Assembly (NCBI RefSeq): GCF_947501225.1
Contig: NZ_CANMUW010000007.1
Location: 62,001 to 126,000 of the forward strand
Source of the DNA: an uncultured Shewanella sp.
GTDB lineage: Bacteria; Pseudomonadota; Gammaproteobacteria; Enterobacterales; Shewanellaceae
Direction of reading: 5' to 3'
Length of the DNA: 64,000 nucleotides
Below, one piece after another: positions 43,281-53,000 of this stretch. Below the pieces are notes generated by a model. It did not search any database and was not told the origin of the DNA. It worked only from the letters and a program-made list of their open reading frames with translations. Both the position numbers and the translations under genes were made by a program. The number at the start of each line of letters is the position of its first letter. The stretch's first letter is position 1.

Positions 43281-45890
43281 TTAGAAACGTAGTGCTACAC
43301 CTAACTTGTAACGAGCCTCACCTTCAAAACTCCATGCCGGGTAACCATTTTTAAGCTCTGGTTTAACTTCTGCAGAATCTGGGGCAACACCAAGTTGCAC
43401 GCTATCTTCTTCAAGTAAGTTAACAACTTCGAAAGTGACTGACAGGTTATCAGTAACATTGTAGTTTGCGCTTAAATCGACAGTACCGTAGTCCTGATGT
43501 TCACGGTTACCGTAGAAACCGGGTAGCTCACGGATCATATACTCACTGCGCCAGTTATAGGCAACACGTGCAGAGAAGTTTTCCATCTCATAGTAACCTA
43601 CCAGGTTAACAGTATGCTTAGAGGAATCTGAGAATACGCTTACTTCATCCGGGTAGTTCTCCGCAGGAGCATCTGAATCGGCAAACGTATAGTTAGCTGA
43701 GTAACCCAAACCATTCTCGAACGAATCCTGAAGCTGAAGTTCGACACCCTGGATCTGGCCACCGGTACCGTTTTTCTTAGTCGACTTAGTCCAGTTATCT
43801 TCACCTGAATCCGGGTCAATGATGCCGATACTTTGATTCAAGATTTGATCAGATGTCACAAATGAACTGATATCTTTGATAAAGTAGGTCGCAGCAACAA
43901 TACCGTCCGGGCTGAAGTACCACTCAACACCTAAGTCTGCTTGCGTCGCCTTAAATGGCTCAAGTGCAATATTACCTGTGTTCACGACTTCGTTGCCTGC
44001 AGTGCCATCGGCGTAACCGGCTAAAGCCGAAGATGCGAACATGTCGCCATAATTAGGGCGAGAGATAACTTGTGAAGCCGAGGTACGAATGATCACATCA
44101 CTTGTCACATCAAATGCAATATTCACACTCGGCAACACATCACTGTAGCTCGCCTTCATGGTACTTAAATTATCAGCGTACGAGCCATCAGACTGTAGCT
44201 GATAATAATCAGATGACGCGTCTGTAGAGATATAACGCAAGCCGAAGTTACCGCGAATACCATCAGATTCAAAATTGGCCATCAGATACAGAGCCAGATT
44301 TTCTTCGTTAATCGTACCGTAACCAGATTTGTAGACAGGCCCTTCCTTGCTAAAGCCACCGATGGCAGAGTATGCATCGGCAAGCATCGCATCTAAATTT
44401 GGCTTAGGCAGAGTGAAACCAGCGCCTGAAGAAACGGTACCTGAGTAGTACTCAGAAGCATCTTTAGCTGTAACATCTGCGTTTACAATCGCAGGGAAGG
44501 TCTCTTGAGATACATCATGGTCGGCCCAACGAACACCTGTCTTAAATGAGGTGATAGCGCCAAGCTCAACAGGAATAGAGATATCAAACTGAGCATAAGT
44601 CTCTTCATCTGAGTTGGGCTGTTTCTTTAAAGACCAACCGGCGGGAGAAAGCTGACCATTGAAGTCATCTGCTGTAAATGATTTATTAGCGATATCTATA
44701 TCGATCACTTCACCGGTAGCATCATAGGTCCCAGCAAAATCACCGGGTTGACCTAACCAGAAACCATAATTAGAGGTCAAGTCTGTACCACCTTCAGATT
44801 TAGTGTTACCTACGCGCCCTTCCAGGGTGTAATTATCGGCTTCATATTTAAAATCCAAATCATATGTATTTGAATCCATGCTCGCTTTACGAGCCCAAGT
44901 TTGAGCCCAGCCAGGATTAGCACCATTTCCATCGCGACGATAGAAGGTACAAGTGCCTGAAGCATTAGTTTGCTCACATGCCGCTTCTTTGTCATCCGGG
45001 AACATCACAAATAATGAGGTGTTAGCGTTATTAGCTTTCATATCAAGGCTCATGATATTTAAACCAAACTCTAAATTCTCTGTAGGACGGTACTGGAAAG
45101 CACCATTGATAGCCGTTCGCTCTCTCTCTTGTTCAAAAGTGGTCGGAACAATATCCCCCCAACCAACTAATGACTCTATACCATTACGCTGATAATTGGT
45201 TTCTGAGCTCGCGGCAGACAGCAGGAAACCGAAATTTTCGTTCTCATTTTTCCAGCTGTAGAGACCGGAAAGCTCAGGATCGATCTCTTCAGAAATGGTA
45301 CCGTAATCTCCCTTAGCACTCAGGAAGACTGAGTTTGCATCCAAATCGAGGGGCTTACGAGTCTTAACTATAACCGTACCACCTATGCCCCCCTCAGCGA
45401 TATCAGCTTGTGACGACTTATACACCTCGATTGCACCAACCATCTCTGGCGGCAGCAAGCTGTAGTTAAAGCTACGGTCAATGGCTTGCTGATCATACCA
45501 ACCTGTTGATGCTACCGAGTGACCATTAAGTAAGGTTCTGGTAAGGCTGCTCGATGCGCCTCGAATTGAAACCTGCTGCCCTTGCCCGAACTGACGGTTT
45601 ACGGCAACACCTGGAATACGACCTAGTGACTCACCCACATCGCCATCAGGAAATTTGCCTATATCTTCGGCAGTTACAGCATCAACAACTGAGTTAGAGA
45701 ATCTTTTAGCATTTACAGAAGCTTTCATGGAAGCACGCATCCCGCGCACTTCGATCTTCTCAATATTCTCGTCTGCCGCAGAGCCAGCAGTTTCTGCTTC
45801 GGCTGCAACAGCAGACATAGACATTGCAGTACCAAGCAGTAGGGCGATATTTGTAGCTAGTACAGTTTTCTTAAAATTAGATGGTCGCAT
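43281..45890 (-). CDS. TonB-dependent receptor, probable chitooligosaccharide transporter, 869 aa
   Basis: An outer membrane active transporter. Signal peptide to about residue 30 (TNIALLLGTAMSMSAVAAEA). The TonB box region is near EKIEVRGMRASMKASV. The plug domain has DVGESLGRIPGVAVNRQFGQ, GQQVSIRGASSSLTRTLLNG and IADIAEGGIGGTV-type blocks (QADIAEGGIGGTVIVKTRKP). The 22-strand barrel ends YKLGVALRF with a terminal Phe. The TIGR01782-type subgroup is carbohydrate-linked. An operator at 45953 lies 63 bases upstream, so NagR control and a chitin-derived substrate are inferred. Confidence 0.92.
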   Translation of the reverse strand: MRPSNFKKTVLATNIALLLGTAMSMSAVAAEAETAGSAADENIEKIEVRGMRASMKASVNAKRFSNSVVDAVTAEDIGKFPDGDVGESLGRIPGVAVNRQFGQGQQVSIRGASSSLTRTLLNGHSVASTGWYDQQAIDRSFNYSLLPPEMVGAIEVYKSSQADIAEGGIGGTVIVKTRKPLDLDANSVFLSAKGDYGTISEEIDPELSGLYSWKNENENFGFLLSAASSETNYQRNGIESLVGWGDIVPTTFEQERERTAINGAFQYRPTENLEFGLNIMSLDMKANNANTSLFVMFPDDKEAACEQTNASGTCTFYRRDGNGANPGWAQTWARKASMDSNTYDLDFKYEADNYTLEGRVGNTKSEGGTDLTSNYGFWLGQPGDFAGTYDATGEVIDIDIANKSFTADDFNGQLSPAGWSLKKQPNSDEETYAQFDISIPVELGAITSFKTGVRWADHDVSQETFPAIVNADVTAKDASEYYSGTVSSGAGFTLPKPNLDAMLADAYSAIGGFSKEGPVYKSGYGTINEENLALYLMANFESDGIRGNFGLRYISTDASSDYYQLQSDGSYADNLSTMKASYSDVLPSVNIAFDVTSDVIIRTSASQVISRPNYGDMFASSALAGYADGTAGNEVVNTGNIALEPFKATQADLGVEWYFSPDGIVAATYFIKDISSFVTSDQILNQSIGIIDPDSGEDNWTKSTKKNGTGGQIQGVELQLQDSFENGLGYSANYTFADSDAPAENYPDEVSVFSDSSKHTVNLVGYYEMENFSARVAYNWRSEYMIRELPGFYGNREHQDYGTVDLSANYNVTDNLSVTFEVVNLLEEDSVQLGVAPDSAEVKPELKNGYPAWSFEGEARYKLGVALRF

Positions 45891-46324
45891 CTCATTTCCC
45901 TTCCATAACTTTATTTTATTTTTTTAATTTCCATAACCATTCCCCAATGGAATGACAACGCTGTCATGTTCGGTACAAACATTACACAAAAATTAACCTG
46001 CGCGCTACAACAAAATAACCAACAGCGAAAAATTCCCGCCACCCCAAACATTTTACTTACATGCGTGCGAGGAAACCTTAGAGTTGTGAATCGAGTGTTA
46101 CGAAGGGTTTCAGAGCAATTCCCCCTATATTGACATCTGAAATATTTATATAAGTGATATACGATTTAAATTTCTTGTTTGCTAATTTGAGTAAAAGTTC
46201 GCACTATAGCCAGTAACGAGTTGAGAATTCGTTTTCCGTAAAGCTGAGATTTGCGTTCGATGAGTAATCTTGTAGCGTCTCAGATTGAAATGCGTAATAC
46301 ACTGATATAAGAGTGTTTAGCTTA
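45891..46324. other. Divergent promoter region of the TonB receptor gene and nagR
   Basis: No gene in 434 bases. It carries the NagR operator at 45953 near the receptor gene; no copy of the palindrome is seen close to nagR, so autoregulation is not evident. Confidence 0.55.
45953..45966. promoter_or_regulatory. NagR operator upstream of the TonB receptor gene
   Basis: TGACAACGCTGTCA, 63 bases before the receptor start codon. Confidence 0.82.
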
Positions 46325-47344
46325 ATGAAAGTCACAATAAACGATGTAGCAAAATATGCAGGCGTCTCAATTAAGACGGTTTCCCGAGTCACTAATAATG
46401 AACCATCAGTAAAGCAGGCAACCATTGATAAGGTCAATGAAGCCATAGACGCACTTAATTACCAGCCAAATTTAGCAGCAAGAAACTTGGCGGCAACAAA
46501 ATCATATGTCATCGGCTTTATCTATGATAACCCAAATGCTTATTATGTTATTGATATGCAAAATGGAATTCTGTCTTCGTGCAAAGACTTGGGCTATGAG
46601 CTGTTGATCCATCCATGTAACGCTAAGGCAGATAATATCTGTGAAGAGTTAACCAAGATGGTGAAACATTCAAGACTCGCAGGATTAGTGCTCACCCCCC
46701 CGCTATCGGAAGACCCTAAGATATTACAGGCACTGGATAAAATTGATGCGAACTATGTTCGAATTATTGCCGGTACTGAAATTGACGAAGAGACAGGACT
46801 TGCTGTACTGGTCAACGATAAACACGGTGCAGTTTCGATCACTCAACACCTCATCGAACTCGGCCACAAAAATATCGCCTTCCTGAGTGGCGATCAGCAC
46901 CACGAGTCAACCAAAGAGCGTTTAGCCGGCTTTACCCAGGCAATGGATAATAATCATATTTCCGTCAGAAAAGACAACATTATTGAAGGGGAGTACTCCT
47001 TCGAGTCAGGTGTTAATGGAGCAAAAGAGTTGCTGAGAAGAGACGACAGACCTACAGCCATTGTCGCCTGTAACGATGAAATAGCCGCAGGGGCATTATT
47101 TGCCGCCAGACTCGAAGGGTTGGATATTCCCAGCGATATCTCAATTGTAGGCTTCGAAGACAGCCCATTCTCGAGACAGACATGGCCTAAGCTGACAACA
47201 GTACACCAGCCAAATCAGAAAATAGCTCAGATGGCGACAGAGCTGTTGATCGCTAAAAGACGCGCACAAACTTCAGAGCACGCCAAAATTTTTATCCCGG
47301 AGCCGGTTATCAGAGACTCATCATCTCATCCCACTTTGAAATAA
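46325..47344 (+). CDS. nagR: LacI-family regulator NagR, 339 aa
   Basis: Repressor of the GlcNAc/chitin genes. ATG 46325 gives MKVTINDVAKYAGVSIKTVS, a typical LacI helix-turn-helix (residues 1-50, ending NYQPNLAARNLAATKSYVIG); an in-frame GTG four codons earlier is possible. The periplasmic-binding-protein-like effector domain covers residues 60-330, with FLSGDQHHESTKERLAGFTQ, AIVACNDEIAAGALFAA and SIVGFEDSPFSRQTWPKLTT. Palindromic operators with a central CG, as found five times here, are normal for LacI proteins. The effector is probably GlcNAc-6-P or a derivative. Confidence 0.9.
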   Translation: MKVTINDVAKYAGVSIKTVSRVTNNEPSVKQATIDKVNEAIDALNYQPNLAARNLAATKSYVIGFIYDNPNAYYVIDMQNGILSSCKDLGYELLIHPCNAKADNICEELTKMVKHSRLAGLVLTPPLSEDPKILQALDKIDANYVRIIAGTEIDEETGLAVLVNDKHGAVSITQHLIELGHKNIAFLSGDQHHESTKERLAGFTQAMDNNHISVRKDNIIEGEYSFESGVNGAKELLRRDDRPTAIVACNDEIAAGALFAARLEGLDIPSDISIVGFEDSPFSRQTWPKLTTVHQPNQKIAQMATELLIAKRRAQTSEHAKIFIPEPVIRDSSSHPTLK

Positions 47345-47368
47345 GCGGTACAAGCTTTAAAAATAACA

Positions 47369-47394
47369 ATGCCGCAAGCTTCTCGTTGCGGCAT
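47369..47394. terminator. Terminator between nagR and glnB
   Basis: ATGCCGCAA / TTGCGGCAT stem with an 8-base loop between convergent genes. Confidence 0.75.
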
Positions 47395-47423
47395 CATTAT
47401 TTGTAAAACATGAAAGGAGTAAA

Positions 47424-47798
<375 letters not shown>

Positions 47799-48006
47799 TC
47801 AAGCCTTAAGCTTACCATGAGTGGCCTGGACACTGTAGTCGATTATATTATTTACAATAAAGAAGCATTTTTCTTATTTAAGAACAATATATTTCACACC
47901 AAACAGGTTTCATATCAGCATCTATACTCAAATATTGAGTTACTAATTTCAAAGTAACTCCTGGTGATTGCCGGATGCAAACACCTTAATTTCCAGGGAG
48001 GAGATC

Positions 48007-48519
48007 ATGAAAATCTGCGCAGGATTTACACTAATTGAGCTGATGACGACCTTAGTTGTAGCGATAATACTCACAGGTATCGCAGCTCCCTCACTAACCG
48101 ACCTCAACCTGTCTTATCGGGCCAAATCCTCGGTTAAAACAATACAACAAACCTTTCAACTAGCAAGAAATCAAGCCATCAGTTATGGCAGCAGGGTTAC
48201 TGCCTGCCCGGTTCAAAGCAATCGCTGCGTAAGAGACTGGAATATCGGCATCACTGTGTTTATCGACAGCGGTGAGTCTAATGTTATCGATGGTGCAGAT
48301 GAGATCATATTTGCCACATCTCCTTTTAACGCTGACGATATCATCACTTACAACCGATTGGCAGTGCGCTTTCAGCCGGACGGTCTTGCGTCAGGGACCA
48401 ACGGTACACTTAAATATTGCCCTCTATCGAGTGACAACAAATACTCAAAGGCTGTCATCATCAACCAGTCCGGAAGGGTCAGGTTTTCAACCAAAGAAAA
48501 TATTAGGTGTGACACCTAA
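48007..48519 (+). CDS. fimT: Type IV pilus minor pseudopilin FimT/GspH family, 170 aa
   Basis: Start at ATG 48007 follows GGGAGGAGATC and gives a short class III leader ending before FTLIELMTTLVVAIILTG (cleavage G-F, Glu 5 conserved). The C-terminal GspH/FimT domain has the pattern QLARNQAISYGSRVTACP near residues 52-69, typical of this family, and FRQPDG-type VRFQPDGLASG. Cys pairs are retained. It would be processed by PilD and act as a minor pilin. A closely similar gene follows 140 bases on. Confidence 0.88.
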   Translation: MKICAGFTLIELMTTLVVAIILTGIAAPSLTDLNLSYRAKSSVKTIQQTFQLARNQAISYGSRVTACPVQSNRCVRDWNIGITVFIDSGESNVIDGADEIIFATSPFNADDIITYNRLAVRFQPDGLASGTNGTLKYCPLSSDNKYSKAVIINQSGRVRFSTKENIRCDT

Positions 48520-48659
48520 ACGAGATCTAAGAAGACCAAGTCTTATACAGTCAAAATATCCTTAACAGCCAATATATTGGCGAGCAAAAGTTACTTATTC
48601 ATACTGTAAACAGGCCCATTCTCGCTTATACTTAATCAGTATCTACAAGGGGATGGGTC

Positions 48660-49172
48660 ATGTTAAAAAAGGAATTCGGCTTCACGCTTATTGAGCTCAT
48701 GGTTACAATTGTAGTAGCCATGATTCTGATAGCTGTGGGTGCCCCCGCACTAAACTCTTTATATGAAGGGAGCCGAAGTGATAGCGGGATCAGAAAAATT
48801 CAGCAATCACTCATGTTTGCCCGCGGACAGGCTGTGAGTTATGGCTCGAGAGTAACTGTCTGCCCTATGTCAGGCAACGCCTGCAGCGGCAACTGGATCG
48901 ATGGTTTCACAATTTTTATCGACAACGGTGCAGTCAATACATTAGATGGTGCAGACCAGATTATCAGAGTAGTAGACAGTTTTAACTCAAGTGACTTCGT
49001 CACGGTAAGTGCTAATACGGTTAGTTTTACACCCGATGGTTTAGTTCCCACAAACGCTGCAATAACATTTACCTACTGCCCGGGCTCCGTCAGCAATGAT
49101 CAATCGACTGCGGCTGAGGTAAGTGCGTCAGGTCGGATCCGCTTTATAACTCCAACTACCAATTGTAGCTAG
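48660..49172 (+). CDS. fimT: Second FimT/GspH-family pseudopilin, 170 aa
   Basis: Leader MLKKEFG, cleavage before FTLIELMVTIVVAMILIAVG. Body: MFARGQAVSYGSRVTVCPMS near residues 47-66, GNWIDGFTIFIDNGAVNTLD, VSFTPDGLVPTNAA, and ending SASGRIRFITPTTNCS. It is collinear with the preceding gene (LARNQAISYGSRVTACPVQS) and the two are clearly a tandem duplication that has diverged. Ribosome binding site GGGGATGG. A terminator follows. Confidence 0.88.
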   Translation: MLKKEFGFTLIELMVTIVVAMILIAVGAPALNSLYEGSRSDSGIRKIQQSLMFARGQAVSYGSRVTVCPMSGNACSGNWIDGFTIFIDNGAVNTLDGADQIIRVVDSFNSSDFVTVSANTVSFTPDGLVPTNAAITFTYCPGSVSNDQSTAAEVSASGRIRFITPTTNCS

Positions 49173-49235
49173 CAAACTAGCCCAAGTTGCAAAAAGAGGT
49201 GAAGCTGGGAACATGGTAACGCTCCCGGTAAAACA

Positions 49236-49268
49236 AAAAGCTAAGCACTTTCGGGCTTAGCTTTTTAT
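49236..49268 (+). terminator. Terminator after the fimT pair
   Basis: AAAAAGCTAAG / CTTAGCTTTTT stem with a 10-base loop, between convergent pilus genes. Confidence 0.8.
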
Positions 49269-49311
49269 TAATCGATTATTTCTGGCGAACAATCTCACTA
49301 AAAAATGCTTA

Positions 49312-49623
49312 CTAACGCAGTGTTTGCAGATCTAATTTCTTAGCTCGACTGGAGCTGAACTCCTCATTTAAGGTCACACATTCCATGGCATCCTTAATGA
49401 AGTACTTTTTCCCCTTGTTATTCACGTTTTGCCTGCCCGCTAAGCTGGCAAACTTAATATCAAACTCATGCTTCTGCCAACGGTAAAATACCACTTTGGC
49501 GCCATCGGTCGTGTCGACATAACATTTATATTCCTGCTTCTCGCTGGCCAAAGCCGTAGTACTGATAGATGTAGCCATAATAAAGACAAATGATGCTGGT
49601 AAGTTTTTAATTAAATCTCTCAT
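49312..49623 (-). CDS. Small exported protein of the minor-pilin operon, 103 aa
   Basis: Signal peptide MRDLIKNLPASFVFIMATSI, cleaved after ALAS, then a 75-residue basic mature part (KQEYKCYVDTTDGAKVVFYR) with two Cys (CYVD and ECVTL) likely in a disulfide. It does not have a prepilin leader. The ATG overlaps the pilE stop as ATGA, so the two are translationally coupled and this is the last gene of pilV-W-X-Y1-E. Position matches small TapF-type genes of other marine gammaproteobacteria, but I cannot verify homology. Confidence 0.75.
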   Translation of the reverse strand: MRDLIKNLPASFVFIMATSISTTALASEKQEYKCYVDTTDGAKVVFYRWQKHEFDIKFASLAGRQNVNNKGKKYFIKDAMECVTLNEEFSSSRAKKLDLQTLR

Positions 49624-50030
49624 TGCCAACACTCCGCAGTGGTTTTAGCGCCGGTGTCTGTGATTCGAATCGTTGCACAGGCACTATCCCTGGAGGCCTG
49701 CACACCTTTAGCTGTGGCTGTAGCCGTAAAGCTTGTGGTGCCGGTTGAATCAACCTGGTAGTGACCGTTTTCTGTTACAAAGGGATCGGCCCCGAGCCCC
49801 AGGTCTGTCATATCTTCAGCATAGACACGGTTATCCAGATAATATTGCTCCTGCAGGTTAGATACCCTCAACAGCGCAGCATGCGCCTCAGAGCGTGTAC
49901 TTCTGGCAACATACTCGGTATAGGAGGGATAAGCTATCGCAACGAGTATCGCAACGATAGCCACTGTTATCATCACCTCTATTAAGGTAAACCCCATGGC
50001 ATGAGTAAACTTATGTTTATTAATCTTCAT
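49620..50030 (-). CDS. pilE: Type IV pilus minor pilin PilE, 136 aa
   Basis: Prepilin leader MKINKHKFTHAMG is cleaved before FTLIEVMITVAIVAILVAIA, Glu 5 conserved. Then the PilE body: YPSYTEYVARSTRSEAHAAL, LQEQYYLDNRVYAEDMTDLG, and a C-terminal disulfide pair (SACATIRI ... AECWQ). It is a minor pilin priming pilus assembly. It lies 9 bases after pilY1 and overlaps the next small gene. Confidence 0.92.
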   Translation of the reverse strand: MKINKHKFTHAMGFTLIEVMITVAIVAILVAIAYPSYTEYVARSTRSEAHAALLRVSNLQEQYYLDNRVYAEDMTDLGLGADPFVTENGHYQVDSTGTTSFTATATAKGVQASRDSACATIRITDTGAKTTAECWQ

Positions 50031-50039
50031 ATCTCAACC

Positions 50040-53000
50040 TTACTCATCTATATGATAGTAAATTTTATTTACACTCAAACCCGATCCAACATTAATTGTT
50101 CCGGTGTACTCACCATCGGGTAGTTTCTCTCCTTTACCTACACCTATTATGTAGATATAAGGGTCCTCTCCCGTCGCAGCCTCAGGGATAACAATCTGAG
50201 GGGTATCGGGGACACGCTCACCCAGCTCATAGTAGAGATGACTTGTGGTTCTAATTCCCTTATGCAGATCGAAAACATACAATCGCCCCTCGCCGGATAC
50301 GGTACAAACGGTATCTGATAGCGACTGAGATGGCGGAACGTAGGAGGTGAAGAACACCTTACCACCAATGATTAAACCTGCCGTTAAACTCTTCTCCCCG
50401 CTGCTGGTAAAGTCGTAATACCAGCCTCTCTTGGTACCGAATGCAATATTTTCAGCCTCGGTTTCCGGCGCCTTGGAGGTGACGTTATAAAGATCGTTCA
50501 ACGTCAGCGCATCGGGAATATCGTTTGTACTACCATCGAAACTTAATGCGGTCACGTTTCTATCCTGGAATACAAAATACATATCGGTTGTTTCCGTTCC
50601 CGAAGGGTGAGCCCGGTTTCCCGTCCCTACACTGACCGCGTCATAGGGGATATCCTGATAGGTTTTTGTGGTCGTCGTCGTTTCGCTGCCATCGGCGGCG
50701 GTCTCTGTGACGCTCACCTCAGATGTATTAGTAAATACGGTTTGAGCGACAACGACCTCGGCAAAGAAGCGCCTGTCTGTTGCTGCCGTGCTGCCACCGA
50801 TAGAGGCAAACTTAAAGCCCGTCCAGCTGGACTTATCCGCATCCGGCAGATCCATTCGCCAGATATTCCCTCCGACATCGGTCGCATAGATCCTGTCAGT
50901 GGCACCATCGTTATCGCTATCCAGTATCGCAACCGAAGTTGCTATGCTGTCGGAGATCCCGGGCAGTTGAGTAATACCATCACCGGCCGCTGGTCCGAAA
51001 GTATGCAGCAAGGTGCCGCTTTCGGCATCAACGATATAAACAGCGCGCCCCACCGGAGTCGGGCTCGGCGTGGCATCGTAGCTGATATCATAACCGCCCC
51101 CGAAGATAATAACGGGTTTATCATGCCCCGGAACCGTTGTTACAACGGGCTCCGACCAGGTTTGACCAAGGTCTGAAAAGCCTGTTGAATCGGGAGTGAT
51201 AGTCCACATCAGACTCGGACTGTCGGGTGAGGTAACATTAAGCGCATAGTAGGAATGACCACCACGCCTCATACCGGCATAGACCCAGGCCGCCTCAACG
51301 CCACCGGAGCCGGTTTTAACATAGGCTACCGGCGACAGGTCCATACCATATACAGTATGTCCCCCTGAGGCGACATTCTCTCTTAACTTACTCACATTGG
51401 GTAACAACTCGTAAGGAATGAAGCCCCATGACTCGCTAACGCTGGTCACCGAGTCCTTAAACATATGCAATAAGCCCTGGTTTGTTCCCAGAATAACCCT
51501 GACATCGGGCGAAGACTCTGATCCAAAGTTAATCGCAAGAGGCTTGGAGTGAAGCGGATCCCCCATAATATCTTCACGGATATCTGTTGAGCTCGAATCC
51601 TTGTCATCGTTATCGACATCGACTCCTCTGAGCCAACTAAGGGTATTGGCCAACTCATCCTCGGTGGTGCCCATATAAGTCGCTAAGCCAGCCTTGTCTC
51701 CGTTAGCGGCATTACTCACAGTCAAAGACTCGAGTCCACCACCACTTGCAGTATTACTCAGCAGTTTACGGGTCGTTAAGCCACGCAACATCTCAGCAGC
51801 GCCGCCCTGCTCGACCTTGTTACCATCTTTACCGCCACTACAGTCACTCCAGTAGGTACAGGCGGTATCTTTGATATTACCGTTATCACCAATTGCAGCA
51901 TTGCCCGATACATCCACCAGAGTTCCTCCCGAAGTCACCTTAAGCTTCTTCAGGTTACCGCTCCACCTTGGGCCCTTGCCCGGCAGGAACATGGCATAAT
52001 AGGCCGAATCGAATGTTTGGGTACGGTCAAAGTTGTTGCTGGCGATACTCGGTGATGTGAAGCTCGAGTCGATGGCCAGAATCGAGGTAAGCGCATCACT
52101 CAGCGCACTTTCAAGCTCAATACTGCTCTTCGCCGGTAGATACTTGCCTCCCCCCCGCTTAGCCGTTTCTTTCAGTAACGGTGCGGCGTCATCGGCACCA
52201 TCACTGAAACCAATGGTGAAGGTTCTCACATTTTGCTTCTGATCCTCTCCATTTGCATCCAATACATGAACCAGATCATTGTTAAACATATAACTTGCTA
52301 GGGCAGCAAGGTAACTTGGCTGGCTCAGATTTTCAGAAAAAGCAGTGTAATCCCCCTCGGGGTTCACATCGGCACCAGAGGTCAGGGCGATAATATCTGA
52401 GTTGGCATGAGTATCCACGGTCGGTACACCATCGGTGATATAGACCACATAACCAATATCGGGGCAGATCTTCAAAGGAGTGATATAGTTTGAGCCCGAC
52501 TCAATGCTGGTATCGTAGGGCGGCCTGTTAGCAATGTACTTATTACCGTGCCCCCAGTTATAATCGCTGTCTTTGTGGCCATACTTAATTGCACCACCTG
52601 CATAGTACCTATACGCCTCGAACAGGGTCTCACATAAGGGGGTATTGGTATCGGCCGGCAGCATATCAATTGTAGAAAGCAGCGAGTCTTTAGCACTCGC
52701 AGTCATATTCTTAATGCCAGATACGATTCGCCCGCCATCCCTGTACCCCTCATAAGGGTAGTTCATGTTAAACACCGCTAACCCGAAGTCTACCGATGGA
52801 GTTGAGATCACAATGTTTTTCATTGCATCCTTGGCGATATCGAGACGGGACTTAGGAACTTTATCCAGCATCCCTTTCTGCGCCAGAGTGTACCAACGCA
52901 GATAGTCGTCGGTGTAGATGGTGATCGGTTCCCCGATACCGAATGCAGTCGCCTTAGCATCAGACAGGGCGTCTGCCCAGCCTGAGTCAGAGCTGGATGA

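Noticed and set aside
50607..51176. 189-codon plus-strand frame antisense to pilY1
   Set aside because: Shadow of the strong pilY1 coding frame; no ribosome binding site or family pattern.
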